A stretch of 64,000 bases of DNA. Origin: Paraburkholderia fynbosensis. GTDB lineage: Bacteria; Pseudomonadota; Gammaproteobacteria; Burkholderiales; Burkholderiaceae. The notes under the pieces were generated by a model, which worked only from the letters and a program-made list of their open reading frames with translations, was not told the origin of the DNA and made no database searches. The stretch spans positions 310,001 through 374,000 of the forward strand of contig NZ_CADIKI010000006.1 in assembly GCF_902859935.1 (NCBI RefSeq), written 5' to 3'. The first letter of the stretch is position 1. Each line of letters opens with the position of its first letter. The position numbers and the translations under genes were made by a program. This document shows positions 25,633 through 33,893 of the stretch, piece by piece.

Positions 25633-26976
25633 CTATTCCCCGCCCTGTTCGGGCCAGTGGCTGAGACGCGAAGCATTGCCGTTGCCCGCGACCGCCAGCG
25701 CGCCTTGAGGCTCGTCGTGCGACTCGATCCAGCGCGAGCGCATCGGTGCAAGGATGAATTTCGCCGAGATGCCCGCGGCAATCGTAATGACCGCGGAAAC
25801 GATAAAGACGAGATTCCAGCCGCCCGCGGCCGCCAGTAGCGATGCGATCGGCACGAGCAAAGACGCCGTGCCCTTCGCGGTGTACAGGGTACCCGCGTTC
25901 GCCGTCGCGTACTTGCTGCCGAAAGTATCGGCGCAGATTGCCGGAAAGATCGAGAAGATTTCACCCCAGAACAGAAAGATCAGTCCGGCGAAAACCATGA
26001 ACGCATACGGATTGGTGCCGAACTGCATCAAGCCGAGCAGCGCGAGGCCCTCGCCGATGAAGATCACGAACATCGTATTTTCGCGGCCGATCTTGTCGGA
26101 GATGAAACCGCACAACGGACGTGTCAAGCCATTGAGGATGTTGTCGATCGAAAGCGTGGCGGTGAGCAGCGGCAACGTCAGTCCGAGGAACGACATCGGA
26201 ATGCGGGCGAGCCCCCAGTCTCTCGCGATCGGGCCGATTTGCGCCGTCGCCATCAGCCCGCCTGCGGCAACCGCCACGAACGACACATAGATCACCCAGA
26301 ACACCGGCGTCTTGATCATCTGGCGCGACGTGAAGTCGACCTTCGACACGGCGAACCTGCTCTTGCGCATCCCTTGCTGACGCAGCACCGGCCGGACCAA
26401 CAGCATCGCGAGCAAGAAAATGCTGACGCCTTGCAAAATGCCGAAGAAGAAGAACGTGTGCTCGAAACCCGAGCGCGTAATCATGTTGGCAATCGGAATC
26501 ACCGTAATCGCGGCGCCCGCGCCGAAGCCCGCTGCCGTCAGACCCGCTGCGAGACCACGTCGGTCGGGAAACCATTTCAGCGCATTGCCGACACACGTGC
26601 CGTACACGGCGCCCGCGCCGATGCCGCCAATGACTGCGGAAGCGTACAGTACGCCCAATGTCGTCGCATACGAATTCATGACCCACGACAAACCCGCGCA
26701 TAAGGCACCCACCGCCACCACCGGCCGTGGCCCGAACCTGTCGACCAGCAAACCTTCTAGCGGCACGAGCCACGTTTCGGTCAAAATGAAAATCGTGAAG
26801 GCAAGCTGAATGGACGCTTCGCCCCAATGATGCCTGGCGTTCATCGGCGCGACGAACAACGTCCATGCGTACTGCAGATTCGCCACCAGCGCCATGCATG
26901 CGATGCCGATCACGAGCTGCCACCAACGATTCCCTAAAAACCTGCGGGTCGTTGTTTCCTCGGTGATATTGTCCAT
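25633..26976 (-). CDS. Oxalate:formate antiporter family MFS transporter (OFA1)
   Basis: A 447-residue 12-helix MFS transporter of the OFA (oxalate/formate antiport) family. The N-terminal segment NRWWQLVIGIACMALVANLQYAWTLF contains the family's early Q-Y-x-W pattern. R286 in NGLTRPLCGF and K368 in LYTAKGTASL occupy the positions of OxlT Arg272 and Lys355, which bind the two oxalate carboxylates. Both positive charges are kept, so a dicarboxylate substrate such as oxalate is plausible. It faces away from a LysR gene at 27373, which may control it. It is unlike the second OFA transporter at 35566, which lacks the Lys. Confidence 0.87.
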   Translation of the reverse strand: MDNITEETTTRRFLGNRWWQLVIGIACMALVANLQYAWTLFVAPMNARHHWGEASIQLAFTIFILTETWLVPLEGLLVDRFGPRPVVAVGALCAGLSWVMNSYATTLGVLYASAVIGGIGAGAVYGTCVGNALKWFPDRRGLAAGLTAAGFGAGAAITVIPIANMITRSGFEHTFFFFGILQGVSIFLLAMLLVRPVLRQQGMRKSRFAVSKVDFTSRQMIKTPVFWVIYVSFVAVAAGGLMATAQIGPIARDWGLARIPMSFLGLTLPLLTATLSIDNILNGLTRPLCGFISDKIGRENTMFVIFIGEGLALLGLMQFGTNPYAFMVFAGLIFLFWGEIFSIFPAICADTFGSKYATANAGTLYTAKGTASLLVPIASLLAAAGGWNLVFIVSAVITIAAGISAKFILAPMRSRWIESHDEPQGALAVAGNGNASRLSHWPEQGGE

Positions 26977-27372
26977 GAGCCTTGTCTCCGCTATTTGTCC
27001 GGTGCCGCGGGCCGACGCCCCGAAGGAGTGCCTTCGGAGGACGCGCCTCGCTGTATGCGTCCCACCTTATGGTTAGAACCCGAAAGGCCTTGCTTTTCGG
27101 GGAGATTTAATATTTGCCTCACTAATCCACTTCTTTAAAAACACCCGATTTGATTCGTCGCATTTTTAAAAACTTCTTTATTCCGATCAATTAATCGGCA
27201 ACCGCGGGCATTGACACGCTGCTTCGTCCGCCGCGCCTGACATCCAAGCGTTAACCCGGACACCGGAGCGACAATTTCGCTTTCTTATACAGAGTGATGC
27301 TAGGGTCATTGCTGAATTACTAATAATTAAAGTTTGTTATTATGTTGATTCACATTTGCTTATACATCGGCC
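26977..27372. promoter_or_regulatory. Divergent promoter region between OFA1 and a LysR gene
   Basis: 396 bp holding divergent promoters. It includes a GC-rich hairpin CCGAAGG-AGTG-CCTTCGG near 27018-27035, a second imperfect one (CCCGAAA...TTTTCGGGG) near 27079-27102, and an A/T-rich block at 27310-27345 with TTACTAATAATTAAAG. LysR-type T-N11-A sites are likely in the A/T block but I cannot fix one. Confidence 0.5.
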
Positions 27373-28320
27373 ATGACGATGCGCAATGCGACTCTGCGGC
27401 AACTGAAGGTCTTCGAAACAGTGGCACGGCACCTGAGCTTCTCGCGCGCCGCGGAGGAATTGCATCTGACGCAACCCGCCGTCTCCACCCAAGTCCGGCA
27501 GCTCGAAGAACATGCGGGACTGCCGTTGTTCGAACAGCTCGGTAAAAAGATCTATCTGACGCCGGCTGGCACCGAAATGCTTCACTACAGCCGCGCGATC
27601 ATCCAGCAATTTCACGAAGTCGACGAAGCGATGTCCCAGCTCAAAGGCGTCTCCGGCGGCAAGCTGAATGTCGCGGTGATCAGCGCGGGCGACTACTTCT
27701 TTCCGCGCGTGCTCGCCGAATTCACACGCCGCTATTCCGGCGTCGTTCTCAATCTGGCCGTGCACAATCGCGAAGAACTGCTGCATCAACTCGCGACCAA
27801 TCAGACCGATCTTGCCGTCATGGTGCGCCCGCCGCACGAGACCGACGCGACCAACGAGCCGTTTGCACCCCACCCGTATGTCATCGTGGCGGCGCCCACC
27901 CATCCGCTCGCGCAGAAACGCAACATCCGGATGAGTCAGCTCGCGAACGAAGCCTTCATCGTGCGCGAGCGCGGGTCGGACACGTGGAATTCCATGGAGG
28001 AAGGTTTTGCGGGACGCCTCTCCAATCTGAAGATCGCCATGGAGATCAAGAGCACCGAGACGATCAAGCAGGCAGTGATCGCCGGCATGGGCATCGCGTT
28101 CCTCTCCGCGCATACGATCAGCCTCGAATTGCAACTCGGTCATCTGGTCGTGCTCGATGTCGAGAGCTTTCCGGTCATGCTCAACTGGTACGTCGTGCAC
28201 CGGAAGAACAAGCGCCTGCCGCCGGTGGCCGTCGCCTTCAAACGCTTCCTCATGGAGGAAGGCGCGAACCTGATCGAGAAGATCACCCGCGTCAAGGAAT
28301 TGAGCGTGTATAAGCAGTAG
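27373..28320 (+). CDS. LysR family transcriptional regulator (CbbR-like)
   Basis: A 315-residue LTTR. The helix-turn-helix spans ~6-65 (LRQLKVFETVARHLSFSRAA, then LTQPAVSTQVRQLEEHAG), the form seen in the CbbR/CysL branch. The effector domain (~93-300) has the FFPRVLAEFTRRYSGV strand-helix segment. It is divergent from OFA1 across 396 bp, the classic arrangement for a LysR regulator and its target, so OFA1 and the genes after it are likely targets. Effector not known; an organic acid is a reasonable guess. Confidence 0.9.
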   Translation: MTMRNATLRQLKVFETVARHLSFSRAAEELHLTQPAVSTQVRQLEEHAGLPLFEQLGKKIYLTPAGTEMLHYSRAIIQQFHEVDEAMSQLKGVSGGKLNVAVISAGDYFFPRVLAEFTRRYSGVVLNLAVHNREELLHQLATNQTDLAVMVRPPHETDATNEPFAPHPYVIVAAPTHPLAQKRNIRMSQLANEAFIVRERGSDTWNSMEEGFAGRLSNLKIAMEIKSTETIKQAVIAGMGIAFLSAHTISLELQLGHLVVLDVESFPVMLNWYVVHRKNKRLPPVAVAFKRFLMEEGANLIEKITRVKELSVYKQ

Positions 28321-28416
28321 GCTATGGACACCCAATAAAACTTTAACTATTTCAAATTGACCGGTGCTTCTATGCTGCAAGCGAGTTCTCTCACTTGTCA
28401 GCCCAGGAGGCCGATC

Positions 28417-28725
28417 ATGAACCATGCTCCGGTTGAGTCTCACACCAGCAGCACGCGCGCCGTCCGTCTTTCCACGGACGCTTCTGACGACGCCCATCTG
28501 AGCGCATACAACGCCGCGTTCAGCGACCTCGGTCTGCGATTCCGCTGGGATCATGCGACGCTCGATCTGCTGAGGGAATTCAACGGCGAAGTGGCGCGCA
28601 TCACTGCGTACATCGAGCGCTATCACGGTCATCTTCACCGCGCCTACGATGCCGACTTTCTCGCGCAAATGATCCTGCACAAGAAGGACCGGTACTACAG
28701 CGAGTTCGCGGCCGCCAGCGCTTGA
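28417..28725 (+). CDS. Unknown conserved-looking 102-aa protein
   Basis: I do not recognise a family. The protein has a polar Ser/Thr/His N-terminus (~1-28), then an amphipathic helical region with aromatic and charged residues: FSDLGLRFRWDHATLDLL, YIERYHGHLHRAYDADF, ILHKKDRYYSEF. It has no signal peptide or membrane segment. The start is well supported: AGGAGG at 28405-28410 lies 6 bp before ATG. It follows the LysR gene by 96 bp on the same strand and could be cotranscribed with it. It ends 80 bp from the convergent PntB-like gene. Confidence 0.7.
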   Translation: MNHAPVESHTSSTRAVRLSTDASDDAHLSAYNAAFSDLGLRFRWDHATLDLLREFNGEVARITAYIERYHGHLHRAYDADFLAQMILHKKDRYYSEFAAASA

Positions 28726-28805
28726 AGACGCAGGCGGGATCATGGTCCCGCCGTGCACCGCATCTGCGATTCGATGAGTTCGCGCATTCATGCAGTGGCT
28801 CATCT

Positions 28806-29735
28806 TCAATGGCGTGCCGTGAAATGACTCGGACGATGGCGAATGCACCCGCGTTGACGTGTGTTCGTGCGCCCGCTGTGATGCCGGCTTGCGCGGTGCC
28901 GATACGCCGCCGTACGGATCGTGCCCGGCGCCGTGTCACGCAGTGCCCACGCCTGTTCCTCTCCGCCATGCCACTCGATGCGCGCGAGCAGCCCTCCCTT
29001 GCCCATGTCCACCCCGTCGCAACGTGCGGCGAAAGCGTGCGCGTGCACCGCGCGCCCTGCGCCGTGGCCGTCGCCATACTCGCGGCTGATCATCAGATGC
29101 GCGCCCATGGCGCACGCCAGCGCGCTCATTGCAAGCAGCGCGGCGAGTCCGAACGGCTGCGCCTGCTCGGTCGCGAAACAGTAACCGAGCCATCCGCAAA
29201 GCACCAACGCGATCAGATTGACGATGCGGTGGCCCGGACGCGCGATCGTATTCAACTGCAATGCGCCGCGTAATTTGCAGAACGCAATCGCGGAGGTCGC
29301 GAAGATCAGTGCGCCGATGAATACGGCTGCATAGAGTTCGATACGCTCGGCGCTTTCCCGCGCATCCGTCGATAAATAGCGCACGATGCCGCCCGACATG
29401 ACAGCGAGTCCCATACCGCTGGCGAGGAGCGCGACGAGACGCGGCCGTCGCGTCAGATCGCAGCCGCGTACGAGCCACGCTCCGAGCGCGGCGCCCAGCA
29501 GCGCGGCGTCGACCACCGCGCCGCTCGCTCCCATTCCCGCGGCGAACAGTCCTGTGAACACGGCTGCCAACGCGGCCGCATGCCAATATGGCCGACGCGT
29601 CGCCCGCATGTCGAGCTGCCGTTGCCCGACCGCGGCAAGCGCAACCGTCAACACGGACATCAGCGCCGCACCAAGACCCGCGGCCAGCGAGAAGCACACG
29701 CTCATCCATGCAGTACTGTCAGACGCCTGCAGCAT
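28806..29735 (-). CDS. Truncated PntB-like membrane protein (transhydrogenase domain II only)
   Basis: A 309-residue protein. Residues ~10-216 align with the membrane domain of NAD(P) transhydrogenase subunit beta: RLVALLASGMGLAV matches the helix carrying E. coli PntB His91 (Ala105 here), and FIGALIFATSAIAFCKLRG matches the next helix, then RPGHRIVNLIAL and LLAMSALACAMGAHLMI. After that the expected GGADMPVVVSMLNSYSGW and the whole NADP-binding domain III are missing. An unrelated Gly/His/Arg-rich tail of ~90 residues follows. AAGGAG upstream of ATG 29735 is a strong start. It is last in the frc operon. It cannot be a working transhydrogenase on its own; it may be a relic or a repurposed membrane protein. 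Confidence 0.65.
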   Translation of the reverse strand: MLQASDSTAWMSVCFSLAAGLGAALMSVLTVALAAVGQRQLDMRATRRPYWHAAALAAVFTGLFAAGMGASGAVVDAALLGAALGAWLVRGCDLTRRPRLVALLASGMGLAVMSGGIVRYLSTDARESAERIELYAAVFIGALIFATSAIAFCKLRGALQLNTIARPGHRIVNLIALVLCGWLGYCFATEQAQPFGLAALLAMSALACAMGAHLMISREYGDGHGAGRAVHAHAFAARCDGVDMGKGGLLARIEWHGGEEQAWALRDTAPGTIRTAAYRHRASRHHSGRTNTRQRGCIRHRPSHFTARH

Positions 29736-29790
29736 GCGTACTCCTTCGAGTTGCGATGCAAAAACGCTGGGCCGATGATTCAGCTCACCG

Positions 29791-30612
29791 TCAGACCACG
29801 CCCGCCGCAACGCCCGGCGGTACCGGTGCGACCGGCTCCGCATGCGCGGCGCTCAACGTATTGCTGAGCGTGCCGATTCCGTCGATCGTAATCGACACGG
29901 TCGCGCCATCCTTGATCGATCCGACGCCGACCGACGTGCCGCACGCGATCACATCGCCGGGTTCGAGCGTGAGATCCTGCGAGATCAGACTCACTTGCTG
30001 CGCGGGCGAGAAAACCATATCGGCAAGCGGATAGTTCTGCCGTTCGACGTCGTCGAGTTTCGTCACGAGATGCGCCTGCTGCCACGCGAATCCGGAGACG
30101 ATCGCCGGCCCGATACAACAGAACGTATCGAAGCCTTTCGCGCGGCACCATTGCGGAAAATGCGGATTCTCGTTCAGCAGATCCGCTGCGGTCACGTCAT
30201 TGACGAGCGTGTAGCCGAAGATTGCGTCGGCGGCCTCCTCCACACTAGCGTCGCGGCAACGCCGGCCGATCACGATGCCCAGCTCGCCTTCGTAGGCGAT
30301 CTTGCCGGCGTAACTTAGGGGCCGCCGGATCGGCTCACCTGCCCCGATCACCGAAGCCGCCGGTTTCAGCAGAAAAAGCGGATGCGTGGGCACGGGTTTG
30401 TCGAGCTTCGCCGCCAGCGCGTGAAAGTTGTTCCACAGCGCGATGACCTTGCCGGGCGCGCACGGCGCGAGCGGCGTCAGCGCGCGCGTCGACAATACCG
30501 CGCCGGTCGGCACCGGTTGCTCGAGACTTTCGTACTCATGCAGATAACCACCTTCGACACGGCCGAACACGATGCCACCGTCGTTCGACATGAACCGCAT
30601 CCACGTATCCAT
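29791..30612 (-). CDS. Fumarylacetoacetate hydrolase (FAH) family protein
   Basis: A 273-residue enzyme of the FAH/HpcE superfamily. The metal-binding acid triad is present: Glu in IAYEGELGIVIGR (two Glu) and Asp in GYTLVNDVTAADL. The strand-loop LFLLKPAASVIGAGEPI and the closing GTSVGVGSIKDGATV are family hallmarks. Members hydrolyse or decarboxylate 3-oxo acids such as oxaloacetate or acylpyruvates. It lies 60 bp downstream of frc on the same strand with an AAGGAG-type ribosome binding site, so it is probably in the same transcript. An oxaloacetate-type decarboxylase or related activity in C2-acid metabolism is a guess from context. Confidence 0.85.
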   Translation of the reverse strand: MDTWMRFMSNDGGIVFGRVEGGYLHEYESLEQPVPTGAVLSTRALTPLAPCAPGKVIALWNNFHALAAKLDKPVPTHPLFLLKPAASVIGAGEPIRRPLSYAGKIAYEGELGIVIGRRCRDASVEEAADAIFGYTLVNDVTAADLLNENPHFPQWCRAKGFDTFCCIGPAIVSGFAWQQAHLVTKLDDVERQNYPLADMVFSPAQQVSLISQDLTLEPGDVIACGTSVGVGSIKDGATVSITIDGIGTLSNTLSAAHAEPVAPVPPGVAAGVV

Positions 30613-30672
30613 ACCTCGCTCCTTGAGCGTTCCGGGACAAGCCTGGCTTGACTGACTTCGACTCCCGCGCCT

Positions 30673-31920
30673 TCAGATCGCGCCGGCCGTGCGCAACGCG
30701 CTGATCTGCTCCGGCGAATAGCCGAGTTCGGCCATCACCTCGTCGGTATGTTCGCCCAGCAGCGGCGAACGTTTGACCTCGGTCGGACTGTCGGACAGCT
30801 TGATAGGATTGCCAACGGTCAGATACTTGCCGCGCGTCGGATGATCCACTTCGACGATCGTGCCGGTTTTGCGCAACGACGGCTCCTCGGCGATTTCCTT
30901 CATCGACAGGATCGGCCCGCACGGGATGTCGTATTTGTTGAGGATCTGCATGGCCTCGAATTTCGTCTTGGTCATGGTCCAGCGCTCGATCTCGGCAAAG
31001 ATGTCTTTCAGGTGCGGCAGACGCGCCGCAGGCGTCGCATAGTCCGGATGGGTCGCCCACTCTTCCTTGCCGATCACGTTGCAGATCTTCGCCCACACCG
31101 GCGCTTGCGTGATGAAGTAGATGTACGCATTCGGGTCCGTTTCCCAGCCCTTGCACTTCAGAATCCAGCCCGGCTGACCGCCACCCGACGCATTGCCCGC
31201 ACGCGGCACCGCTTCCCCGAACGACCCGTTCGGATATTGCGGATACTCTTTCATGATGCCGGTGCGATCGAGCCGCTGCTGATCGCGCAGCTTCACGCGG
31301 CACAGGTTGAGCACACCGTCCTGCATCGCGGCGAGCACGCGCTGACCGCGACCGGTTTGCGTGCGCTGATACAACGCCGTGACGATGCCGAGCGCCAGAT
31401 GCAAACCCGTACCGCTGTCGCCGATCTGCGCGCCGCTTACGACCGGTGGCCCGTCGTCGAAGCCGGTGGTCGACGCCGCACCGCCCGCACACTGTGCGAC
31501 GTTCTCGTAGACCTTGCAGTCCTCATAAGGTCCAGGACCGAAGCCCTTTACCGACGCGACGATCATGCGCGGATTCAGTTCCTGGATCCGCTCCCACGTG
31601 AAGCCCATGCGATCCAGCGCGCCCGGCGCGAAGTTCTCGACCAGCACGTCGCATTTCTGGATCAGCGCTTCGAGCACCAGTTTGCCTTCAGGGTTCTTCG
31701 TATCGATCGTGACCGAACGCTTGTTGTGGTTGAGCATCGTGAAATACAGGCTGTCCACGTCGGGAATATCGCGCAACTGCTCGCGCGTGATGTCGCCTGC
31801 GCCGGCCCGCTCCACCTTGATCACATCCGCGCCGAACCATGCCAGCAATTGCGTGCAGGTCGGTCCCGATTGCACATGCGTGAAATCGAGAATGCGTACA
31901 CCGTCGAGTGCTTTGCCCAT
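30673..31920 (-). CDS. frc: Formyl-CoA:oxalate CoA-transferase
   Basis: A 415-residue class III CoA-transferase that moves CoA from formyl-CoA to oxalate, giving oxalyl-CoA and formate. The start at ATG 31920 gives the canonical N-terminus ([20 protein letters not shown]). The catalytic Asp is D168 in [11 protein letters not shown], matching the O. formigenes enzyme's Asp169, and SGGGQPG is the mobile glycine loop that covers the active site. The length is exactly right. The gene sits in an operon after a 94-residue TPP-enzyme remnant and before an FAH enzyme. Oxalyl-CoA decarboxylase, its usual partner, is not in the window. Repeated palindromic sites upstream suggest control by the GntR protein at 32595. 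Confidence 0.93.
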   Translation of the reverse strand: MGKALDGVRILDFTHVQSGPTCTQLLAWFGADVIKVERAGAGDITREQLRDIPDVDSLYFTMLNHNKRSVTIDTKNPEGKLVLEALIQKCDVLVENFAPGALDRMGFTWERIQELNPRMIVASVKGFGPGPYEDCKVYENVAQCAGGAASTTGFDDGPPVVSGAQIGDSGTGLHLALGIVTALYQRTQTGRGQRVLAAMQDGVLNLCRVKLRDQQRLDRTGIMKEYPQYPNGSFGEAVPRAGNASGGGQPGWILKCKGWETDPNAYIYFITQAPVWAKICNVIGKEEWATHPDYATPAARLPHLKDIFAEIERWTMTKTKFEAMQILNKYDIPCGPILSMKEIAEEPSLRKTGTIVEVDHPTRGKYLTVGNPIKLSDSPTEVKRSPLLGEHTDEVMAELGYSPEQISALRTAGAI

Positions 31921-31946
31921 GTCATGTCTCCAGAAGGCCTTGCGAT

Positions 31947-32231
31947 TTACTTGTACATGCTCTGGTTCTTCGTGCCCGGCGCGTGCTCGCGCGGGGCGAC
32001 CCAGACATTGACGACCGCCGAACGGCCGGTACGATGATTCGCTTCGCGAGCGCGCTGCCACGCGCCGGCGATCTGCGCGGGATCGCGCACTTCCTCGCCT
32101 TGGCCGCCGAGCATGTCGGCGAACCGGTGTCCGCCCGCGATGACACCAGCATTGCGCGTCTTCTGCCTGTGCGTGTCGTCGGCCGTCGTGCTGCCCACCA
32201 TCGGATTCAGCGATGAAACACCTGCAGACAT
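31947..32231 (-). pseudogene. C-terminal remnant of a TPP-dependent enzyme (acetolactate synthase-like), 94 aa
   Basis: An intact 94-residue reading frame with its own GGAG ribosome binding site, but the content is only the last third of the C-terminal domain of a thiamine-diphosphate enzyme of the acetolactate synthase class: [42 protein letters not shown], and the ending [11 protein letters not shown]. The first ~25 residues do not match that domain. It lacks the Pyr domain and the GDG...N motif, so it cannot bind the cofactor. It is first in the frc operon, 26 bp before frc. It looks like the two ends of a larger gene joined by a deletion; expression as a short protein is still possible. 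Confidence 0.6.
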
Positions 32232-32280
32232 GGCGGTCTCCTGTGTCTTTGCTCTAGCGCCTAAGGCCGGTTCAGGCCTG

Positions 32281-32305
32281 TCACATACGGTATGTGATAT
32301 ATCAA
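32281..32305. promoter_or_regulatory. Putative GntR operator 1 (frc operon side)
   Basis: Perfect 17-bp palindrome TCACATAC-G-GTATGTGA at 32281-32297, overlapped by a second palindrome TGATATATCA at 32295-32304. It lies about 50 bp upstream of the first gene of the frc operon. The core GGTATGTGATATATCAA recurs at 32458-ish (opposite strand) and 33578. Confidence 0.65.
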
Positions 32306-32452
32306 CTTCGATCAAGGCCAATTTCAAGATGTGCGTGCGACGAAACACTTGCTGTAGCGCCTTGCCGGTCAAGGCTTTGCAGTGAAAAGACGCTAGCAGT
32401 GTTCACTACCGCTCGGGAAAATACTGACTTGGCCTATTGCTGATTCGAAAAC

Positions 32453-32474
32453 GTTGATATATCACATACCATAT
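32453..32474. promoter_or_regulatory. Putative GntR operator 2
   Basis: Read on the minus strand this is ATATGGTATGTGATATATCA plus AA: the same core GGTATGTGATATATCAA as operator 1, including the TGATATATCA palindrome at 32455-32464. It lies ~222 bp upstream of the frc operon start, and reads in opposite orientation to operator 1. Confidence 0.62.
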
Positions 32475-32529
32475 TTCTGATGTCGTCAAGCATGGGTTAT
32501 CCCTGTGCCGGGAGCAGCGCACAAACAAA

Positions 32530-32561
32530 AAGGCCTGCGGTGTTTGCACACCGCAGGCCTT
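32530..32561 (-). terminator. Intrinsic terminator of the gntR transcript
   Basis: A perfect 14-bp stem (AAGGCCTGCGGTGT and its complement) with a 4-nt loop. On the minus strand it is followed by TTTTTGTTTG, so it ends the gntR transcript about 35 bp after its stop codon. Confidence 0.88.
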
Positions 32562-32594
32562 GTCGTCGGCAACGCCGATCAACCGCTCACACCA

Positions 32595-33314
32595 TCAATC
32601 CAGAAAATCGCAATTCGCCTCGACGAACGCCGCGAGATCCAGCGAGTGCTGACGCACGAGCCGCTCGGCCAGCTCGGTATCACGTTGTTCCAGCGCCTCG
32701 ATGATCCGCAGATGATCGACGATCGAGCGCGACGCGCGGTCGCTCTGCGAAATCGTCATGCGACGGATCGCCCGCACGTGGATGAAGATGTTCTTGATTG
32801 TGTCCAGAATGATCTGCGACTTCGACAACTCGACGATCGCCTGGTGAAACGCGATGTTGGCGTCCGAATACTCGGCGATATGCTCGGCCGGCGTCGCGTC
32901 GCGGAAATTGTCGAACATGTGACGCAAACGGGCGATTTCCTCGTCCGTGGCGTGCAGCGTGGCAAGCCGCGCTGCCATGCTTTCGAGCGCTGCCCACATC
33001 TGGATCATCTCGACGATTTCGCGCTTGCTCTTGCGCACGATATAAATACCGCGCCGCGGCACCATGCGAAGAAAGCCTTCCTGCTCGAGTAGTGTCATCG
33101 CTTCGCGCACCGGCGTGCGGCTCACGCCGAGCGATTCGCTCAGCACGCGCTCGTCGAGGCGGATTTCTTCGCGATTCTGGTATATATCCGCGTCGGCGAT
33201 CGCCTGGCGCAGCATCGCGTACGCCTGATCACGCAAGCTCGCGCTCGCGCCGATCGGCTGCAACGACAAGGTCAGCGGTGTTGCCACTGTTTCAGTTTGA
33301 AGTTCTGACGACAT
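32595..33314 (-). CDS. GntR family (FCD-domain) transcriptional regulator
   Basis: A 239-residue FadR-subfamily regulator. The winged helix (~35-95) contains RLDERVLSESLGVSRTPVREAM, the GntR recognition-helix signature, and LLEQEGFLRMVPRRGIYI. The helical FCD ligand domain (~115-230) keeps Asp/His metal-type residues (FHQAIVELS, MFDNF, LVRQHS). FCD regulators usually bind carboxylic acids. The gene overlaps a small upstream gene by 23 bp. Identical palindromic motifs lie before that small gene (33574) and before the frc operon (32281, 32453), so autoregulation together with control of frc is likely. Oxalate or a related acid is a plausible effector. Confidence 0.92.
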   Translation of the reverse strand: MSSELQTETVATPLTLSLQPIGASASLRDQAYAMLRQAIADADIYQNREEIRLDERVLSESLGVSRTPVREAMTLLEQEGFLRMVPRRGIYIVRKSKREIVEMIQMWAALESMAARLATLHATDEEIARLRHMFDNFRDATPAEHIAEYSDANIAFHQAIVELSKSQIILDTIKNIFIHVRAIRRMTISQSDRASRSIVDHLRIIEALEQRDTELAERLVRQHSLDLAAFVEANCDFLD

Positions 33315-33513
33315 TCATCGCCTCGGATTGAACATGCGCGCGATACGACGTCGCCTCGCGTGGTTGCTCGCCCAAGCCGATGAAGCGGCCGTGTTGCGAT
33401 GCAAGGTTCGCGACCGATTGCGGAATCCAGTCGGTCAACAGAACGGTGGCGGAGGCGCCCAAACCCACGACAGCAATGGCGAACAGCAAAAGAGACACGA
33501 ACTGCATTTGCAA
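33292..33513 (-). CDS. Small membrane/secreted protein (73 aa) overlapping the gntR start
   Basis: The N-terminus is MQMQFVSLLLFAIAVVGLGASA, a hydrophobic segment that could be a membrane anchor or uncleaved signal, followed by a polar 45-residue tail. GGAG lies 7 bases before ATG 33513, and the frame overlaps the gntR start by 23 bp (33292-33314), suggesting translational coupling. I do not recognise a family. A motif identical to the frc operator core lies 61-81 bp upstream, so this is the first gene of the regulator transcript. Confidence 0.55.
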   Translation of the reverse strand: MQMQFVSLLLFAIAVVGLGASATVLLTDWIPQSVANLASQHGRFIGLGEQPREATSYRAHVQSEAMNVVRTSN

Positions 33514-33573
33514 CTCCAGACGATTGAGTGAACGAATGACTCAATCATATGCTGCATCGCCGCATTTTTCAAT

Positions 33574-33594
33574 ATTCGGTATGTAGTATATCAA
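33574..33594. promoter_or_regulatory. Putative GntR operator 3 (autoregulatory)
   Basis: ATTCGGTATGTAGTATATCAA matches operator 1 (32285-32305) at 18 of 21 positions. It sits 61 bp upstream of the small gene that precedes gntR on the minus strand, where it could repress the regulator's own promoter. Confidence 0.6.
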
Positions 33595-33893
33595 GATATG
33601 TTGTTTTCACGTAACGCTCGTATTCATCACGTTAGCACGTGTCCACCCGGCCGGTTTGCCGGCTGGCCGCTTCGATCCGGGCACACAATCCTGCGCCGAC
33701 GCTCCGTGTAAACGCGCGAAACGCGCGCTATGCGCGCACGCGCGTCCGATGATCGCGCAGTTCCACCTCCGTGCGGATTGTGAGGTCCGCTTCGCATCAT
33801 TAACCTTCGGGACATTCTGAGCGGATCGACGGCGGCCCTGCCGCCCCGCCCGATCGCACTCAGCAATCCGAGCATGTCAAGGAGACAACGACA

